Notes: generated from the sequence alone by a model not told the origin. Counted from the first letter of the stretch, positions 1 to 7,556 are shown. The stretch: DNA of 33,822 nt from Pseudomonadota bacterium (GCA_017881185.1 JADGRE010000041.1:1-33822), one strand, 5' to 3'. Numbers and translations are program-made.

Positions 1-312
1 AAGTCCGCGAGCAGCTTCTCTCCGAGCACGCGTTATCGGGACTATGCCATCTCCTCGTCGCTGTTTCACTGGGAGACTCAGTCGATCGCGAGCGTCAGCC
101 GTGAATCCGGCCAACGTTACATCGAGAGCCCAGGCAACGGCTGGAGCTTCTACCTCTTCGTGCGGACGGACCCCGACGCGACCTACGCGTTCGCGGGGCC
201 GGCACGTTACGTTTCGCACCTAGGGGATCGCCCGATCGCGATCACCTGGCAGCTGGAACACACTCTACCCGCGGTGTTGCATCAACGCTACGCAACGTTG
301 GCGCAGGGCTAG
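1..312 (+). CDS. C-terminal end of a DUF3427-type superfamily II helicase (5' truncated)
   Basis: The window opens inside this gene: frame 1 is open from base 1 to the TAG at 310-312 and encodes the last 103 residues. The segment contains YRDYAISSSLFHWETQS, then RYI, LFVR, FAGPARYVSHLGDRPIAITW and a final LEHTLP stretch. This order is characteristic of the C-terminal DUF3427 domain found behind the DEAD/DEAH motor, often with an N-terminal phospholipase-D-like nuclease domain. Such proteins are predicted DNA/RNA helicases, sometimes linked to defence or repair, but the precise role is not established. The motor and nuclease parts lie outside the window, so whether the gene is intact cannot be judged. 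It is convergent with the lipoprotein gene ending at 648. Family identification is by remembered motif pattern, not by a search. Confidence 0.82.
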   Translation, partial: KSASSFSPSTRYRDYAISSSLFHWETQSIASVSRESGQRYIESPGNGWSFYLFVRTDPDATYAFAGPARYVSHLGDRPIAITWQLEHTLPAVLHQRYATLAQG

Positions 313-647
313 CGCTGGAGGCGCTCGACCCCTCACCTGAGCATTCCCACCTGCCGGGGCGTGTCGGGACGGCGGGTCGCTCCCGGGTCGTCACACGACA
401 ACACTTGCGGCGAACCATTGGGCCGTCGGCTCGCTCAGTCACGACGTTGAAGCGCTTGGGGTCGGCAGGTCGCTCTCGGGCTCGTTTCGCAGGCGCGATG
501 CGCCTCTTGCGAAGCCGCGGCGGTAGTGCCGAGGACACTCTCGCGAGCCCGAGAGCGAGCTGCCGACCCGAAGCGCCCCGGCAGCGCTCTCCCGCAGCTG
601 CAACGGAAACTCTTGCTCGTGACCCGAGCGTGCGAACAAGCGCGGGC
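313..647. other. Non-coding gap with an inverted-repeat element
   Basis: These 335 bases lie between two convergent genes. Open frames here are by-products of high GC and show no recognisable protein. The stretch is rich in related short blocks of the form GGTCGCTCYCGGG. The main structure is the 33-bp inverted repeat described separately at 452-576. A degenerate copy of one arm appears near 367-391. No promoter or RNA gene was identified. Confidence 0.6.
452..576. repeat. 33-bp inverted repeat enclosing an inner hairpin (MITE-like or structured intergenic element)
   Basis: The arm at 452-484 is the reverse complement of 544-576 with 31 of 33 positions matching. The 59-nt interior holds a second hairpin: TTCGCAGGCGC at 486-496 pairs with GCGCC (500-504) and TGCGAA (508-513). 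The element sits between convergent stop codons, so it could be a very large bidirectional terminator, a mobile miniature element or a repeated intergenic palindrome. No transposase and no obvious target-site duplication were seen. Confidence 0.75.
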
Positions 648-1511
648 TCACGGGCCTGCGTCAGGCGCGGCGCAGCCACAGCACTGCGCGTTGTCGAACT
701 CCAGCGCCGGGCAACCATGAACGTCGTTGACCGTAGCGAAGTACAGGTCGTACTCCGTCCTCCAGGTTCGGCACTCGGTGAGTGCACGAGCCCACCCGCC
801 ACCTGGACCACTGCTGGAACAGCCCGGCAGACCGATCGGGCAGCACACGCCGTCCTTGGGGACCACCAGCTGCAGCACGACCTGCTGCTTGGTGTTGCAG
901 CTCGCGTCGGTGGAGTACTTGAGGGTGATGCGCAGCGTGCCGTGGAACGCGCGCGTTTCGATCACCGGCGCGGGGCTCTTGGCGGTGGTTTCGCCAGCGG
1001 GTGCAGGCTTCTGCCCCGTCTTCACATACTCGCGCGCGTAGCCTAGGAAGATCTGCTGTGGCAGGGGGTCGCAGCCGACGACGTCGCAGCCAAGATTGGA
1101 CGACGGGCGCACGAACACTCCGTCAAGGTAGTAGCCGGGGTTGTTGAAATACGGATAGCGGTCGTCTTGCAGCGGGGCCCACTGGCCAGCGGCAACGTGC
1201 TTCTCGACCTGCATGGAGCCGCTGCAGCTCTCGGCGCGCAGGGCTTGGCCGCCCAGCACGTCGACCACTATCTGATCGCCGTCGAGTCGTGCGTGGAAGA
1301 CGGGGCCGCCAGCGTCCTGCGCGGCATCGCCACCGGCGTCGTGCTTCGGCCCGGCATCGTGGACGCCAGCGTCGTGGTGGACGCCCGCATCGTTGGGCCC
1401 GGCGTCGCTGGCGCCGTTGCCGGCAAGGGTCTGCGTTTGCCCGCAGGCGACCAGCAGCACGAGCCAGCAGCTGCGAACGACGCCCAGCCGAGCTGTGCCA
1501 CTTTGAGTCAT
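648..1511 (-). CDS. Secreted lipoprotein with Asp-Ala-Gly repeat linker, function unknown
   Basis: The gene encodes 287 residues from the ATG at 1509-1511. This start gives a normal signal peptide: charged SGTARLGVVR, a hydrophobic core WLVLLVA, and lipobox L20-V21-A22-C23. An ATG four codons upstream is also possible. Residues about 30-65 are a low-complexity linker built from DAG, HDAG and VHDAG units. After it comes an unassigned domain of about 220 residues whose last third carries a CC pair, a CCGC cluster and other Cys, suggesting a disulfide-stabilised extracellular fold. It lies 91 bp downstream of the AAA ATPase on the same strand, but co-transcription is not evident. Such DAG-linker lipoproteins are common in myxobacteria-like genomes. 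I do not recognise the C-terminal domain and assign no function. Confidence 0.75.
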   Translation of the reverse strand: MTQSGTARLGVVRSCWLVLLVACGQTQTLAGNGASDAGPNDAGVHHDAGVHDAGPKHDAGGDAAQDAGGPVFHARLDGDQIVVDVLGGQALRAESCSGSMQVEKHVAAGQWAPLQDDRYPYFNNPGYYLDGVFVRPSSNLGCDVVGCDPLPQQIFLGYAREYVKTGQKPAPAGETTAKSPAPVIETRAFHGTLRITLKYSTDASCNTKQQVVLQLVVPKDGVCCPIGLPGCSSSGPGGGWARALTECRTWRTEYDLYFATVNDVHGCPALEFDNAQCCGCAAPDAGP

Positions 1512-1602
1512 GTGGATGCTCATACCGTTGCATTGTGCAAACGGCATACCAACGCATGGAAGACGCACTCACGTACACGCCCCACGCCAGCACCACGCGC
1601 CC

Positions 1603-2832
1603 CTAGATGAGTGCTGAGAGCGCCTGTGAAGCGCTCACCACGCGCACTGAAACACCGCCAATACTTGCCGAGCGATCGACGCCCGGGCTCGCGACGATCT
1701 GCAGCGCACGGTCGAGCGAGAGGTAGTGAAGAAACTTGGGAAAGTGGCGCGACGGGGTGGTGTCCGAGAGCTTGGTTTCGACCGCGAGCCACGGACGCTT
1801 GTCGCGCGCTACCAGAAGATCGATCTCTTCCTTTTCCTTGTTGCGCAGGTAGTACAGCTCGAAACGACCCTCGCCCGTGTCAGTCCAGTAGTCGCACGCT
1901 TTGCGCAAGTGACACGCCACCAGGTTCTCGAAGCGCGCTCCCGGGTCCGAGACCTCCGACCAGTCCCACAGGTACAACTTGCTGTCCTTGCGCAGGGAGC
2001 GAGACACCGACTTGGTCCAGGGCTTGAGCTCGAAGCAGTAGAAGAGATCGGAGAGCGCGAGTAGCCAACGCGTCACACTCGGGTGCGAGACCTCGAGGAT
2101 CTCGCTGAGCGCTTGGCGGCTCAACGTCGAGCCTACGCGCTCGGGTAGCAGCGACGCGAGCATCTCGATCTTGCCGAGCTCCGTGAGGTGCGTGAGGTCG
2201 CGCAAGTCTTCGCGAATCACCTGATTGACACGGCTCTGTCGCCACAAGCGCGCGGCGCGCACGCTGGCAGTGAGGAACGGTTCCGGGAAACCACCAAATC
2301 GCTCGAGGTCTGCCAAGAGTGTCTGGTGCGCGCCGGCACCGGACGCGCGTCCTTCGAACAGCTCCGCGCGTCGCTCGTCGGGATCCGACGGCAGCTTGCG
2401 ACGCGCGAGCTCGCCGACCGAGAACGGATGCAGGCGAAACGCATAGTGGCGACCGAGCAGGCTGTCGCTGCCTTTGCGAAACACGTCGAGTCGGGCGCTG
2501 CCTGTCACGATGATGTCGCAAGGACGATCCAGCGTGTCGTACAAGCCCTTGAGCGTGCGCTTCCAGCGCGGCGCCTTGTGGATCTCGTCGAGGATCAGGA
2601 TTGGGGTCGTGCGTCCCGCTTGGGGCTCCGGCAGCGCCGACGCCGGAGATTTGGCCCATGCTCGACGAAACTCGATCTGATCCCAGTTGTAGTAGACACC
2701 AGCCTTCCGCTCCGCGAGCAGCATCTTGGCCAGCGTTGTCTTGCCGCACTGCCGCGGTCCCGAGAGCATGGCCATCTTGTGCCCTGGAAAACACAGCTCG
2801 CGAACCGCGGAGGCGAGATAGCGCTCCTTCAT
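1603..2832 (-). CDS. AAA (AAA_14) ATPase with C-terminal DUF4143 domain
   Basis: The 409-residue protein has the usual length for the AAA_14/DUF4143 family. Walker A is GPRQCGKTT at residues 25-33, Walker B is LILDEIHK with the acidic pair at 82-83, and TGSAR at 110-114 fits the sensor position. A winged-helix-like middle region (around SRQALSEILEVSHPSVTRWL) follows. The C-terminal part has RFENLVACHLRK and the pattern EIDLLV followed by VETK, the PD-(D/E)XK-like core that this domain family is placed in. Family members are widespread, often horizontally transferred and of unproven function; several sit near toxin-antitoxin or defence genes. No such partner is visible here. The ATG at 2830-2832 starts the conserved N-terminus. 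A near-perfect palindrome 22 bp upstream suggests tight repression. Confidence 0.9.
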   Translation of the reverse strand: MKERYLASAVRELCFPGHKMAMLSGPRQCGKTTLAKMLLAERKAGVYYNWDQIEFRRAWAKSPASALPEPQAGRTTPILILDEIHKAPRWKRTLKGLYDTLDRPCDIIVTGSARLDVFRKGSDSLLGRHYAFRLHPFSVGELARRKLPSDPDERRAELFEGRASGAGAHQTLLADLERFGGFPEPFLTASVRAARLWRQSRVNQVIREDLRDLTHLTELGKIEMLASLLPERVGSTLSRQALSEILEVSHPSVTRWLLALSDLFYCFELKPWTKSVSRSLRKDSKLYLWDWSEVSDPGARFENLVACHLRKACDYWTDTGEGRFELYYLRNKEKEEIDLLVARDKRPWLAVETKLSDTTPSRHFPKFLHYLSLDRALQIVASPGVDRSASIGGVSVRVVSASQALSALI

Positions 2833-2853
2833 CCGACCAAAGCACCGCAGGTC

Positions 2854-2879
2854 GTTGAAATGGTCTAGACCATTTTAAC
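2854..2879. promoter_or_regulatory. Near-perfect 26-bp palindrome, probable operator of the AAA/DUF4143 gene
   Basis: The core AAATGGTCTAGACCATTT at 2858-2875 is a perfect 18-bp palindrome. The flanks GTTG and TAAC extend it to 26 bp with a single mismatched pair. It lies 22 bp upstream of the ATPase start codon. The centre TGGTCTAGACCA is the form recognised by several GntR-family regulators of the HutC/DasR type (established for that family). No GntR-family gene lies in the window, so the cognate protein is unknown. It is AT-rich against a GC-rich background, as expected of a promoter or operator. Confidence 0.7.
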
Positions 2880-2945
2880 GAGGGTGTTCAGCATGGTCGG
2901 ATCGCCTGAAAGCCCGGTACGGCCGTGTGCTCACCCGAACGACCC

Positions 2946-3209
2946 TCAGCTGAGCTCGCACTCGCCGGTCAGCCCGATGCCACCGCAAACGCCGGCGTCG
3001 GGGACGCAGCAAGGCTTGCGCGCTCCGAACACACCCGTCATCGTGGGGCAGGTCGCAGGGTTGCAGCTGCCACCTGCATCAGCTGGCGGTGGCAGCGTGC
3101 CTGCATCGGTCGCGCACTTGAGCGCGCTCGCGCATTGCGGATCGGCACAGCCCACTTTGCCACTGCACATGGCGTCGACACCCATCGCGCAGGTGGTGGG
3201 CGCACGCAC
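2946..3209 (-). pseudogene. Cys-rich secreted-protein remnant (lacks a signal peptide)
   Basis: On the minus strand an 87-codon frame with strong G/C third positions encodes a Cys-rich sequence: two blocks of the kind C-x-ADP-x-CASALKC, a proline/DAG linker, then CNPATCPTM and [13 protein letters not shown]. The last block resembles the Cys-rich C-terminal module common in myxobacterial secreted proteins. The frame is closed by a TAG at 3222-3224, and the only upstream start is a GTG with no signal peptide, although the composition is that of an exported protein. I therefore read it as the 3' end of a decayed lipoprotein gene cut off when purT was placed upstream. A short intact gene starting at the GTG cannot be excluded. 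Confidence 0.45.
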
Positions 3210-3285
3210 ACCCGCAACGCGCTACCGACTCGCCGGGCCTTGCGTTAGTGTCGCCGCCTTCGCGGCACTCACCGGAGACCACTGC

Positions 3286-4479
3286 ATGTCCACTCAGGCC
3301 CTCACCCTTGGCACCCCGTTCTCTTCCAGCGCCACGCGCGTGCTCTTTTGCGGCGCGGGCGAGCTGGGCAAGGAAGTCGTCATCGAGCTCAAGCGCCTGG
3401 GCTGCGAGGTGATCGCAGTGGACCGCTACGCGCACGCCCCCGCCATGCAAGTGGCCGACCGCTCGCACGTCATCGACATGCTCGACGGCGCCGCGCTGCG
3501 ACGTGTCATCGAGGCCGAGCGCCCGCACCTGGTCGTGCCCGAGATCGAAGCCATCGCCACGGCGGAGCTGCTCGCGCTCGAGGGCGAAGGCTTTCGCGTG
3601 ATTCCCACGGCGCGCGCGGCACGCCTCACCATGCATCGCGAAGGCATCCGACGCTTGGCCGCCGAAGAGCTGAAGCTGCCGACTTCGCCATACTTCTTCG
3701 CCGACCAATACGCCGACTTCGTGCGCGCGGCCGAGCAGCTGGGCTTTCCGTGCGTGGTGAAGCCGGTGATGTCTTCTTCGGGCAAGGGCCAGAGCGTGCT
3801 CAAGAGCGCGGCCGACTTGCAGCACGCGTGGGACTACGCCCAAGCTGGTGGTCGCGCCGGTGCAGGTCGCGTCATCATCGAAGGCTTCATCGACTTCGAC
3901 TACGAGATCACCATGCTCACCGTGCGTCACGCCGCGGGCACGAGCTTCTGCGACCCCATCGGACACCTGCAGATCGCCGGCGATTACCGAGAGTCGTGGC
4001 AGCCGCAGCCCATGTCCCCGGCGGCGCTCGCGACCGCGCAGCGCATGGCCGAGACCGTCACGACCGCGCTCGGCGGACACGGCATCTTCGGCGTGGAGCT
4101 GTTCGTGAAGGGCGACCAGGTGTGGTTCAGTGAAGTATCGCCGCGCCCGCACGACACGGGCCTGGTCACTTTGATCTCGCAGAACCTGAGCGAGTTCGCG
4201 CTGCACGCGCGTGCGATCCTGGGCTTGCCCATTGTCGCGATTCGCCGGCACGGCGTGGCGGCATCGTGCGCGCTGCTGGTCGAGGGCGACTCGGCGAACA
4301 TGAGCTACTCGAACCTGAGCGAAGCGCTGAGCGCGCCCGACACCGATCTGAAGCTCTTCGGCAAACCCGAGGTGCACGGCTCGCGGCGTCTGGGCGTGGG
4401 GCTGGCGCTCGGAGCAAGTGTCGATGATGCGCGTGCGAAAGCGCGAGCGGTCGTGGCCGCAGTGAAGGTTGGGCTCTAG
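3286..4479 (+). CDS. purT: Formate-dependent phosphoribosylglycinamide formyltransferase (GAR transformylase 2)
   Basis: PurT makes formyl-GAR from GAR, formate and ATP in de novo purine synthesis and needs no folate cofactor. The 397-residue product matches the known length and closely tracks the E. coli protein from end to end: GAGELGKEV near residue 24, [38 protein letters not shown], the ATP-grasp segment [32 protein letters not shown], the metal-binding [24 protein letters not shown] and [13 protein letters not shown] chose the ATG at 3286 because GGAG precedes it by about 9 bases and because the frame upstream has no similarity to the family and overlaps the Cys-rich remnant on the other strand. 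The gene stands alone and ends in a strong hairpin at 4485-4520. Confidence 0.97.
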   Translation: MSTQALTLGTPFSSSATRVLFCGAGELGKEVVIELKRLGCEVIAVDRYAHAPAMQVADRSHVIDMLDGAALRRVIEAERPHLVVPEIEAIATAELLALEGEGFRVIPTARAARLTMHREGIRRLAAEELKLPTSPYFFADQYADFVRAAEQLGFPCVVKPVMSSSGKGQSVLKSAADLQHAWDYAQAGGRAGAGRVIIEGFIDFDYEITMLTVRHAAGTSFCDPIGHLQIAGDYRESWQPQPMSPAALATAQRMAETVTTALGGHGIFGVELFVKGDQVWFSEVSPRPHDTGLVTLISQNLSEFALHARAILGLPIVAIRRHGVAASCALLVEGDSANMSYSNLSEALSAPDTDLKLFGKPEVHGSRRLGVGLALGASVDDARAKARAVVAAVKVGL

Positions 4480-4484
4480 ACGCA

Positions 4485-4520
4485 CGCGGCTGCAACGGAG
4501 TGAGCTCCACTGCAGCCGCG
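4485..4520. terminator. Bidirectional hairpin terminator between purT and the convergent lipoprotein gene
   Basis: CGCGGCTGCA (4485-4494) pairs perfectly with TGCAGCCGCG (4511-4520). Inside it GGAG and CTCC pair around a TGAG loop, giving a long near-continuous stem. It starts 5 bases after the purT stop and ends 17 bases before the stop of the convergent gene. There is no T-tract, as is common in GC-rich genomes. Confidence 0.75.
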
Positions 4521-4537
4521 CGGTCGTCAGGCTTCGT

Positions 4538-5146
4538 CTACTTCTTCAGGTCGCAGAGCGCGCCGCACTTGGCGACCACGCAATCTACGACGCTGGTTCC
4601 GAGCGCGCCAAGGGCCTTCAACGGCTTGGTGCAAGCATCGACCGTGCCGGTGGTGCCCATCTGTGCTGCGCAGATGCAGTCGCCTACCGGGTGCTTGGTA
4701 GTCTTGCAGGTCGCGTCTGCGCTGCACGCGTCGTCCTCGGCCCGACACATTCCGTCGTAACAATCCTGGCAAGCCTGGGTACCGAAGGCGCAGGACGAGG
4801 CGCCGCTGCCCGCGCTGCCGCTGGTGCCGGCGCTGCCGCTGGCGCCCGCGTTCGCGGTTCCGCCGTCGCGCGCGCCGCCGCTGGTGCCTGCGTTCGCAGC
4901 GCCGCCATCGACTGCACCGCTCGTGCCCGCCGTGGCGGAGCTGCCGGCGCTGCCGGTGTTCGTTCTGCCGCCGTCCGCGGCGTTGCTCTTATCCCCAGCC
5001 GCGCCGTTCGTTGCGCTGCCGTCAGCCGCGCTGCTGCCAGCAGCACCACCGCCGTCAGCGGCAGACTTGCTGCTCGATTGCGTGGCGGGGCAGCCCGCAA
5101 CCATCAGACTCAATGCGAACCCAAGAACCAAAGCTTGTGACTTCAT
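4538..5146 (-). CDS. Lipoprotein with long Ala/Gly/Ser linker and 12-Cys C-terminal domain
   Basis: The 202-residue product starts at the ATG at 5144-5146, preceded by AAGGAGT at good spacing. It has a short signal peptide with lipobox V16-A17-G18-C19. Residues 20-115 are a low-complexity linker made almost only of Ala, Gly, Ser, Thr, Asp and Asn, with repeated ADGG and AGTSG units. The last 85 residues contain 12 Cys (ACQDCYDGMC, DACSADATC, GDCIC, VDCVVAKCGALC), which suggests a compact disulfide-bonded extracellular domain. I know of no assigned function for this arrangement. It is divergent from the repeat protein starting at 5327; the 180-bp spacer must hold both promoters. The linker is a candidate target for O-glycosylation, but that is inference. 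Confidence 0.8.
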   Translation of the reverse strand: MKSQALVLGFALSLMVAGCPATQSSSKSAADGGGAAGSSAADGSATNGAAGDKSNAADGGRTNTGSAGSSATAGTSGAVDGGAANAGTSGGARDGGTANAGASGSAGTSGSAGSGASSCAFGTQACQDCYDGMCRAEDDACSADATCKTTKHPVGDCICAAQMGTTGTVDACTKPLKALGALGTSVVDCVVAKCGALCDLKK

Positions 5147-5326
5147 CGTTCAGTGACTCCTTATGCGAAGATGCGCCGGGACCCTAGCCTGCTGGCTTCG
5201 GGACCGTATAGTGCCGTGCCAGGCAGAACGCCCAGGGTTTCAGGCTTTCGGCGTTACGCATGGCGCATTCGATGCTTATGTTCGGGTCATTGGCTCGTGA
5301 GGCTCGCTCCGCGGAGGCGGCCCATC

Positions 5327-6373
5327 ATGAAAACTCGTGTTTCCGGCGCGACATTTGCTCGCCACGTGGCGTTTTGCACCGCGCTTGCGGGGCAGGCGCA
5401 TGCGTCGGCTCAGATTTCTGCGCAAGCCGCGGAGCAGTACTTCTCGAACGGCGCAGAGCTGATGAGCATGCCGGCTTCCGGGCAGCCAGGCGCAGAGTTC
5501 TTCTGGAGCGGTGCCGAGCCCAATGGCGCGGATCGGATGAGCGTGCCGGCAGCGGGGCAGCCCGGTGCGGAGCTCTTCTCCAATGGCGCAGCTGTCATGA
5601 GCGTGCCCGCGCCGGGGCAACCGGGTGCGGAGTTCTTCTCCAATGGTGCGGCGGCGACGAGCGTGCCCGGGCCGGGGCAACCGGGCGCAGAGTTCTTCTC
5701 CAATGGTGCGGCGGCGACGAGCGTGCCCGGGCCGGGGCAACCGGGCGCAGAGTTCTTCTCCAATGGCGCAGCTGTCATGAGCGTTCCCGCACCGGGGCAA
5801 CCGGGTGCGGAGTTCTTCTCGAATGGTGCGGCGGCGACGAGTGTGCCAAGGGCGCCGTGGTTTGCTCCGCCTGTGGCAGCGCCCACGACGGCAGAACAAC
5901 CGGCCGCTGAAGAGCCGCCCAGGGTACTCATCCCGGCTCGCGAACCATCGCTGCCTGCAAGCGTCGAAGTCGACGAACATGCCGGCGCACCACTGCAGAC
6001 CCAGGCGCCGACGCCTGCCTCCGCAGCGCCGTCGGACGTGTCACCAGACATGCCGCTCGACCTGCTGCCAGCACGCAACGCCGCTGCCTTGCCGCGGGAA
6101 GCTAGCGTCGGCAGCGCCGCGATCCGAGTCACCACGCCGAACCCACCACCCGCAGCCGCATTCACCGCGGAAGTTGTCGGCGCAGGCGGCGGCTTCGCGA
6201 CGCTCTACAAGCTCGCGGGCATGCTCGTGTGGTGCGCGGTCGCATTGACCATCACGCTCGCGATCGCGAGTGCACTGCTCGTCGGGTTGGCACTGATCGG
6301 TCGCAAGCTATTTGTGGCCGTGCGTCGCGACGCCCATGTGCCACTACACGGCAGAAGCCGGCACGCGCATTAA
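5327..6373 (+). CDS. Membrane-anchored protein with 20-residue tandem repeats, function unknown
   Basis: The ATG at 5327 follows GGAGG by 9 bases and gives a 348-residue protein. The frame is open further upstream but without coding character. Residues 1-28 resemble a weak signal sequence ending in AHASAQ. From residue 40 come six full tandem units and one partial, each about 20 residues, of the form SNGAA-x2-SVP-x-PGQPGAEFF; the second unit is expanded to 25. A Pro/Ala-rich spacer of about 150 residues follows, then a transmembrane helix near residues 297-325 and a basic tail ending RRDAHVPLHGRSRHAH. This topology suggests an exported repeat region held by a C-terminal anchor, or the reverse if the N-terminus is uncleaved. 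I do not recognise a family. The repeats recall Pro/Gly-rich surface or matrix proteins, which is inference only. Confidence 0.75.
   Translation: MKTRVSGATFARHVAFCTALAGQAHASAQISAQAAEQYFSNGAELMSMPASGQPGAEFFWSGAEPNGADRMSVPAAGQPGAELFSNGAAVMSVPAPGQPGAEFFSNGAAATSVPGPGQPGAEFFSNGAAATSVPGPGQPGAEFFSNGAAVMSVPAPGQPGAEFFSNGAAATSVPRAPWFAPPVAAPTTAEQPAAEEPPRVLIPAREPSLPASVEVDEHAGAPLQTQAPTPASAAPSDVSPDMPLDLLPARNAAALPREASVGSAAIRVTTPNPPPAAAFTAEVVGAGGGFATLYKLAGMLVWCAVALTITLAIASALLVGLALIGRKLFVAVRRDAHVPLHGRSRHAH
5444..5848 (+). repeat. Coding tandem repeat, 60-bp units
   Basis: About six and a half units lie in tandem inside the repeat-protein gene. From 5581 onward they are exactly 60 bp each. The units at 5641-5700 and 5701-5760 are identical, and their neighbours differ mainly by swaps of the GCTGTCATG and GCGGCGACG blocks. 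Near-identity at synonymous positions indicates recent amplification or gene conversion rather than old selection-held repeats. Confidence 0.95.
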
Positions 6374-6515
6374 ACAGGAACGCCTGGACCACGATCCACG
6401 TCGCGATCCGCCTGCGCCTTCTCCGGTGCGTGCTCACCTACAGGAGTAGGCTCCGCGCGCTCCTCGAAACCGAAGGCGCCTCGCTCGTGTCTCACGGTCC
6501 ATGCGTTCCTGTTTA
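6371..6515. repeat. Long inverted repeat spanning a convergent intergenic region
   Basis: TAAACAGGAACGC at 6371-6383 is the exact reverse complement of 6503-6515, and the match extends to 23 bp arms (6371-6393 and 6493-6515) with 20 of 23 positions paired. The interior also pairs in part: GCGCCTTC near 6415 with GAAGGCGC near 6470. The left arm begins with the TAA stop of the repeat protein. It may be a large bidirectional terminator for that gene and the convergent sigma-factor gene, or a miniature mobile element. Confidence 0.7.
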
Positions 6516-6553
6516 GCGCAACAGCTGGCGCAGCTGCGCGTACTGGACCTCGC

Positions 6554-7093
6554 TCAATCCGCGCGCGGCACCGTCATGCAAGCGCGCAGCGTGCCCTTGG
6601 CGCGATGCAGCAGCACCGCCACGTGTCCCGCCGAGATACCGAGCGAGCTGGCCACGTCTTCGCCGGGCAACTCCTCGAGCATGCGCAGCGTCACCACGGC
6701 CTTTTGAATATCGCACAGCTCTTCCACGCAAGCTCGCAAGCGCAGGTATTGCTCGGCTTGCGCCAAGATCGCCTCGGCGTCCGGCGTGTCGAGCGGCAGC
6801 ACGCTGTCGAGCTCCAGGCTGGCATGCGGTCGCGCGTTGAAGTGACGTCGCCGGCGATTGCGCGCTGCGTTGCGTACGATGCCACCGAGGTAGTCGCCCC
6901 ACTGCGACGCTGGCACCTGCAACTGCCCGCCTTGCGCCAAGTCGAGCAGCGTGCATAGACCCTCTTGCACGCAATCGACGGCGTCCTCGGCGGATAGGCC
7001 TTCAGCGCGCGCCACGGCGCATAGCCGCCCGCGCTCCGCGCGCGCTAGCTCCGAGAGTCGATCCACGAGCTCGTTGGGGTCGGCGCTGGCCAT
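6554..7093 (-). CDS. RNA polymerase sigma-70 family (ECF-like) sigma factor
   Basis: The 179-residue protein has the two-domain form of an extracytoplasmic-function sigma factor. Residues about 14-84 fit region 2, with AEDAVDCVQEGLCTLLDLA in the helix that normally binds core polymerase and reads the -10 element, followed by the basic stretch RNAARNRRRR. A linker of about 30 residues leads to region 4 (about 118-171), with the helix-turn-helix LPGEDVASSLGISAGHVAVLLHRAKGTLR. It would direct polymerase to a small regulon. No anti-sigma gene lies beside it; the only neighbour is a divergent thioredoxin 94 bp away. Two Cys in region 2 and two near residues 122-127 are a little unusual, but I see no ZAS-like partner. 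The ATG at 7091-7093 has no clear ribosome binding site. Confidence 0.88.
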   Translation of the reverse strand: MASADPNELVDRLSELARAERGRLCAVARAEGLSAEDAVDCVQEGLCTLLDLAQGGQLQVPASQWGDYLGGIVRNAARNRRRRHFNARPHASLELDSVLPLDTPDAEAILAQAEQYLRLRACVEELCDIQKAVVTLRMLEELPGEDVASSLGISAGHVAVLLHRAKGTLRACMTVPRAD

Positions 7094-7187
7094 CGAATCA
7101 GAAGGTCTCGAGCGTCTCGAATATTACAGACAGTTCGCGTGTAATGCCGGGCCGAACCGGCACCTTGGCTCACAGGAGTCCAAGGTC

Positions 7188-7541
7188 ATGGCAAGCCACT
7201 TGTTACACGAGATCAACGAGTTGAATTTCGACACCGAAGTACTCGGCGCTGAGCTCCCCTTCCTGCTGGAATTCGGTGCACGCTGGTGCCCACCTTGCCG
7301 GGCCCTCGAGCCCATCGTCGCGGCAGTCGCGCAGGAGCTGCGCGGCAAGCTTCAGGCTGGCAAGGTCGATGGAGAGACCAGCCCTGCGCTGAGCACGCGC
7401 TTGCAGGTGCGCGGCTTTCCGACGCTGATCGTCTTCGTCGGCGGCAAGGAGCGCGCACGCGCAGTCGGCATGATGAGTCGCAAACGCGTGCTGGAGTTGG
7501 TGGGGGTGGAAGACGCCCACGCCGTCTGCAGGTTAACCTAG
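7188..7541 (+). CDS. Thioredoxin-family protein with WCPPC active site
   Basis: The ATG at 7188 is preceded by AGGAG at 7174-7178 and yields 117 residues, the size of a single thioredoxin domain without a signal peptide, so it should act in the cytoplasm. The redox motif is CPPC at residues 34-37 after FGARW; the typical thioredoxin has CGPC, and a Pro at the second position usually shifts the redox potential. The cis-Pro is in GFPTLIVF (Pro78), after a beta strand beginning LQVRG. The FVGGKE and RKRVLELV segments complete the fold. It may reduce disulfides for a specific partner rather than serve as the main thioredoxin. It is divergent from the sigma-factor gene, which could place it under the same stress response. 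The frame is open upstream but without coding signals. Confidence 0.88.
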   Translation: MASHLLHEINELNFDTEVLGAELPFLLEFGARWCPPCRALEPIVAAVAQELRGKLQAGKVDGETSPALSTRLQVRGFPTLIVFVGGKERARAVGMMSRKRVLELVGVEDAHAVCRLT

Positions 7542-7556
7542 CGAACGGCGTGCGAA

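Noticed and set aside
5581..5820. CRISPR-like array
   Set aside because: The 60-bp repeats are in frame, have no variable spacers, and encode a regular peptide repeat. No cas genes are present.
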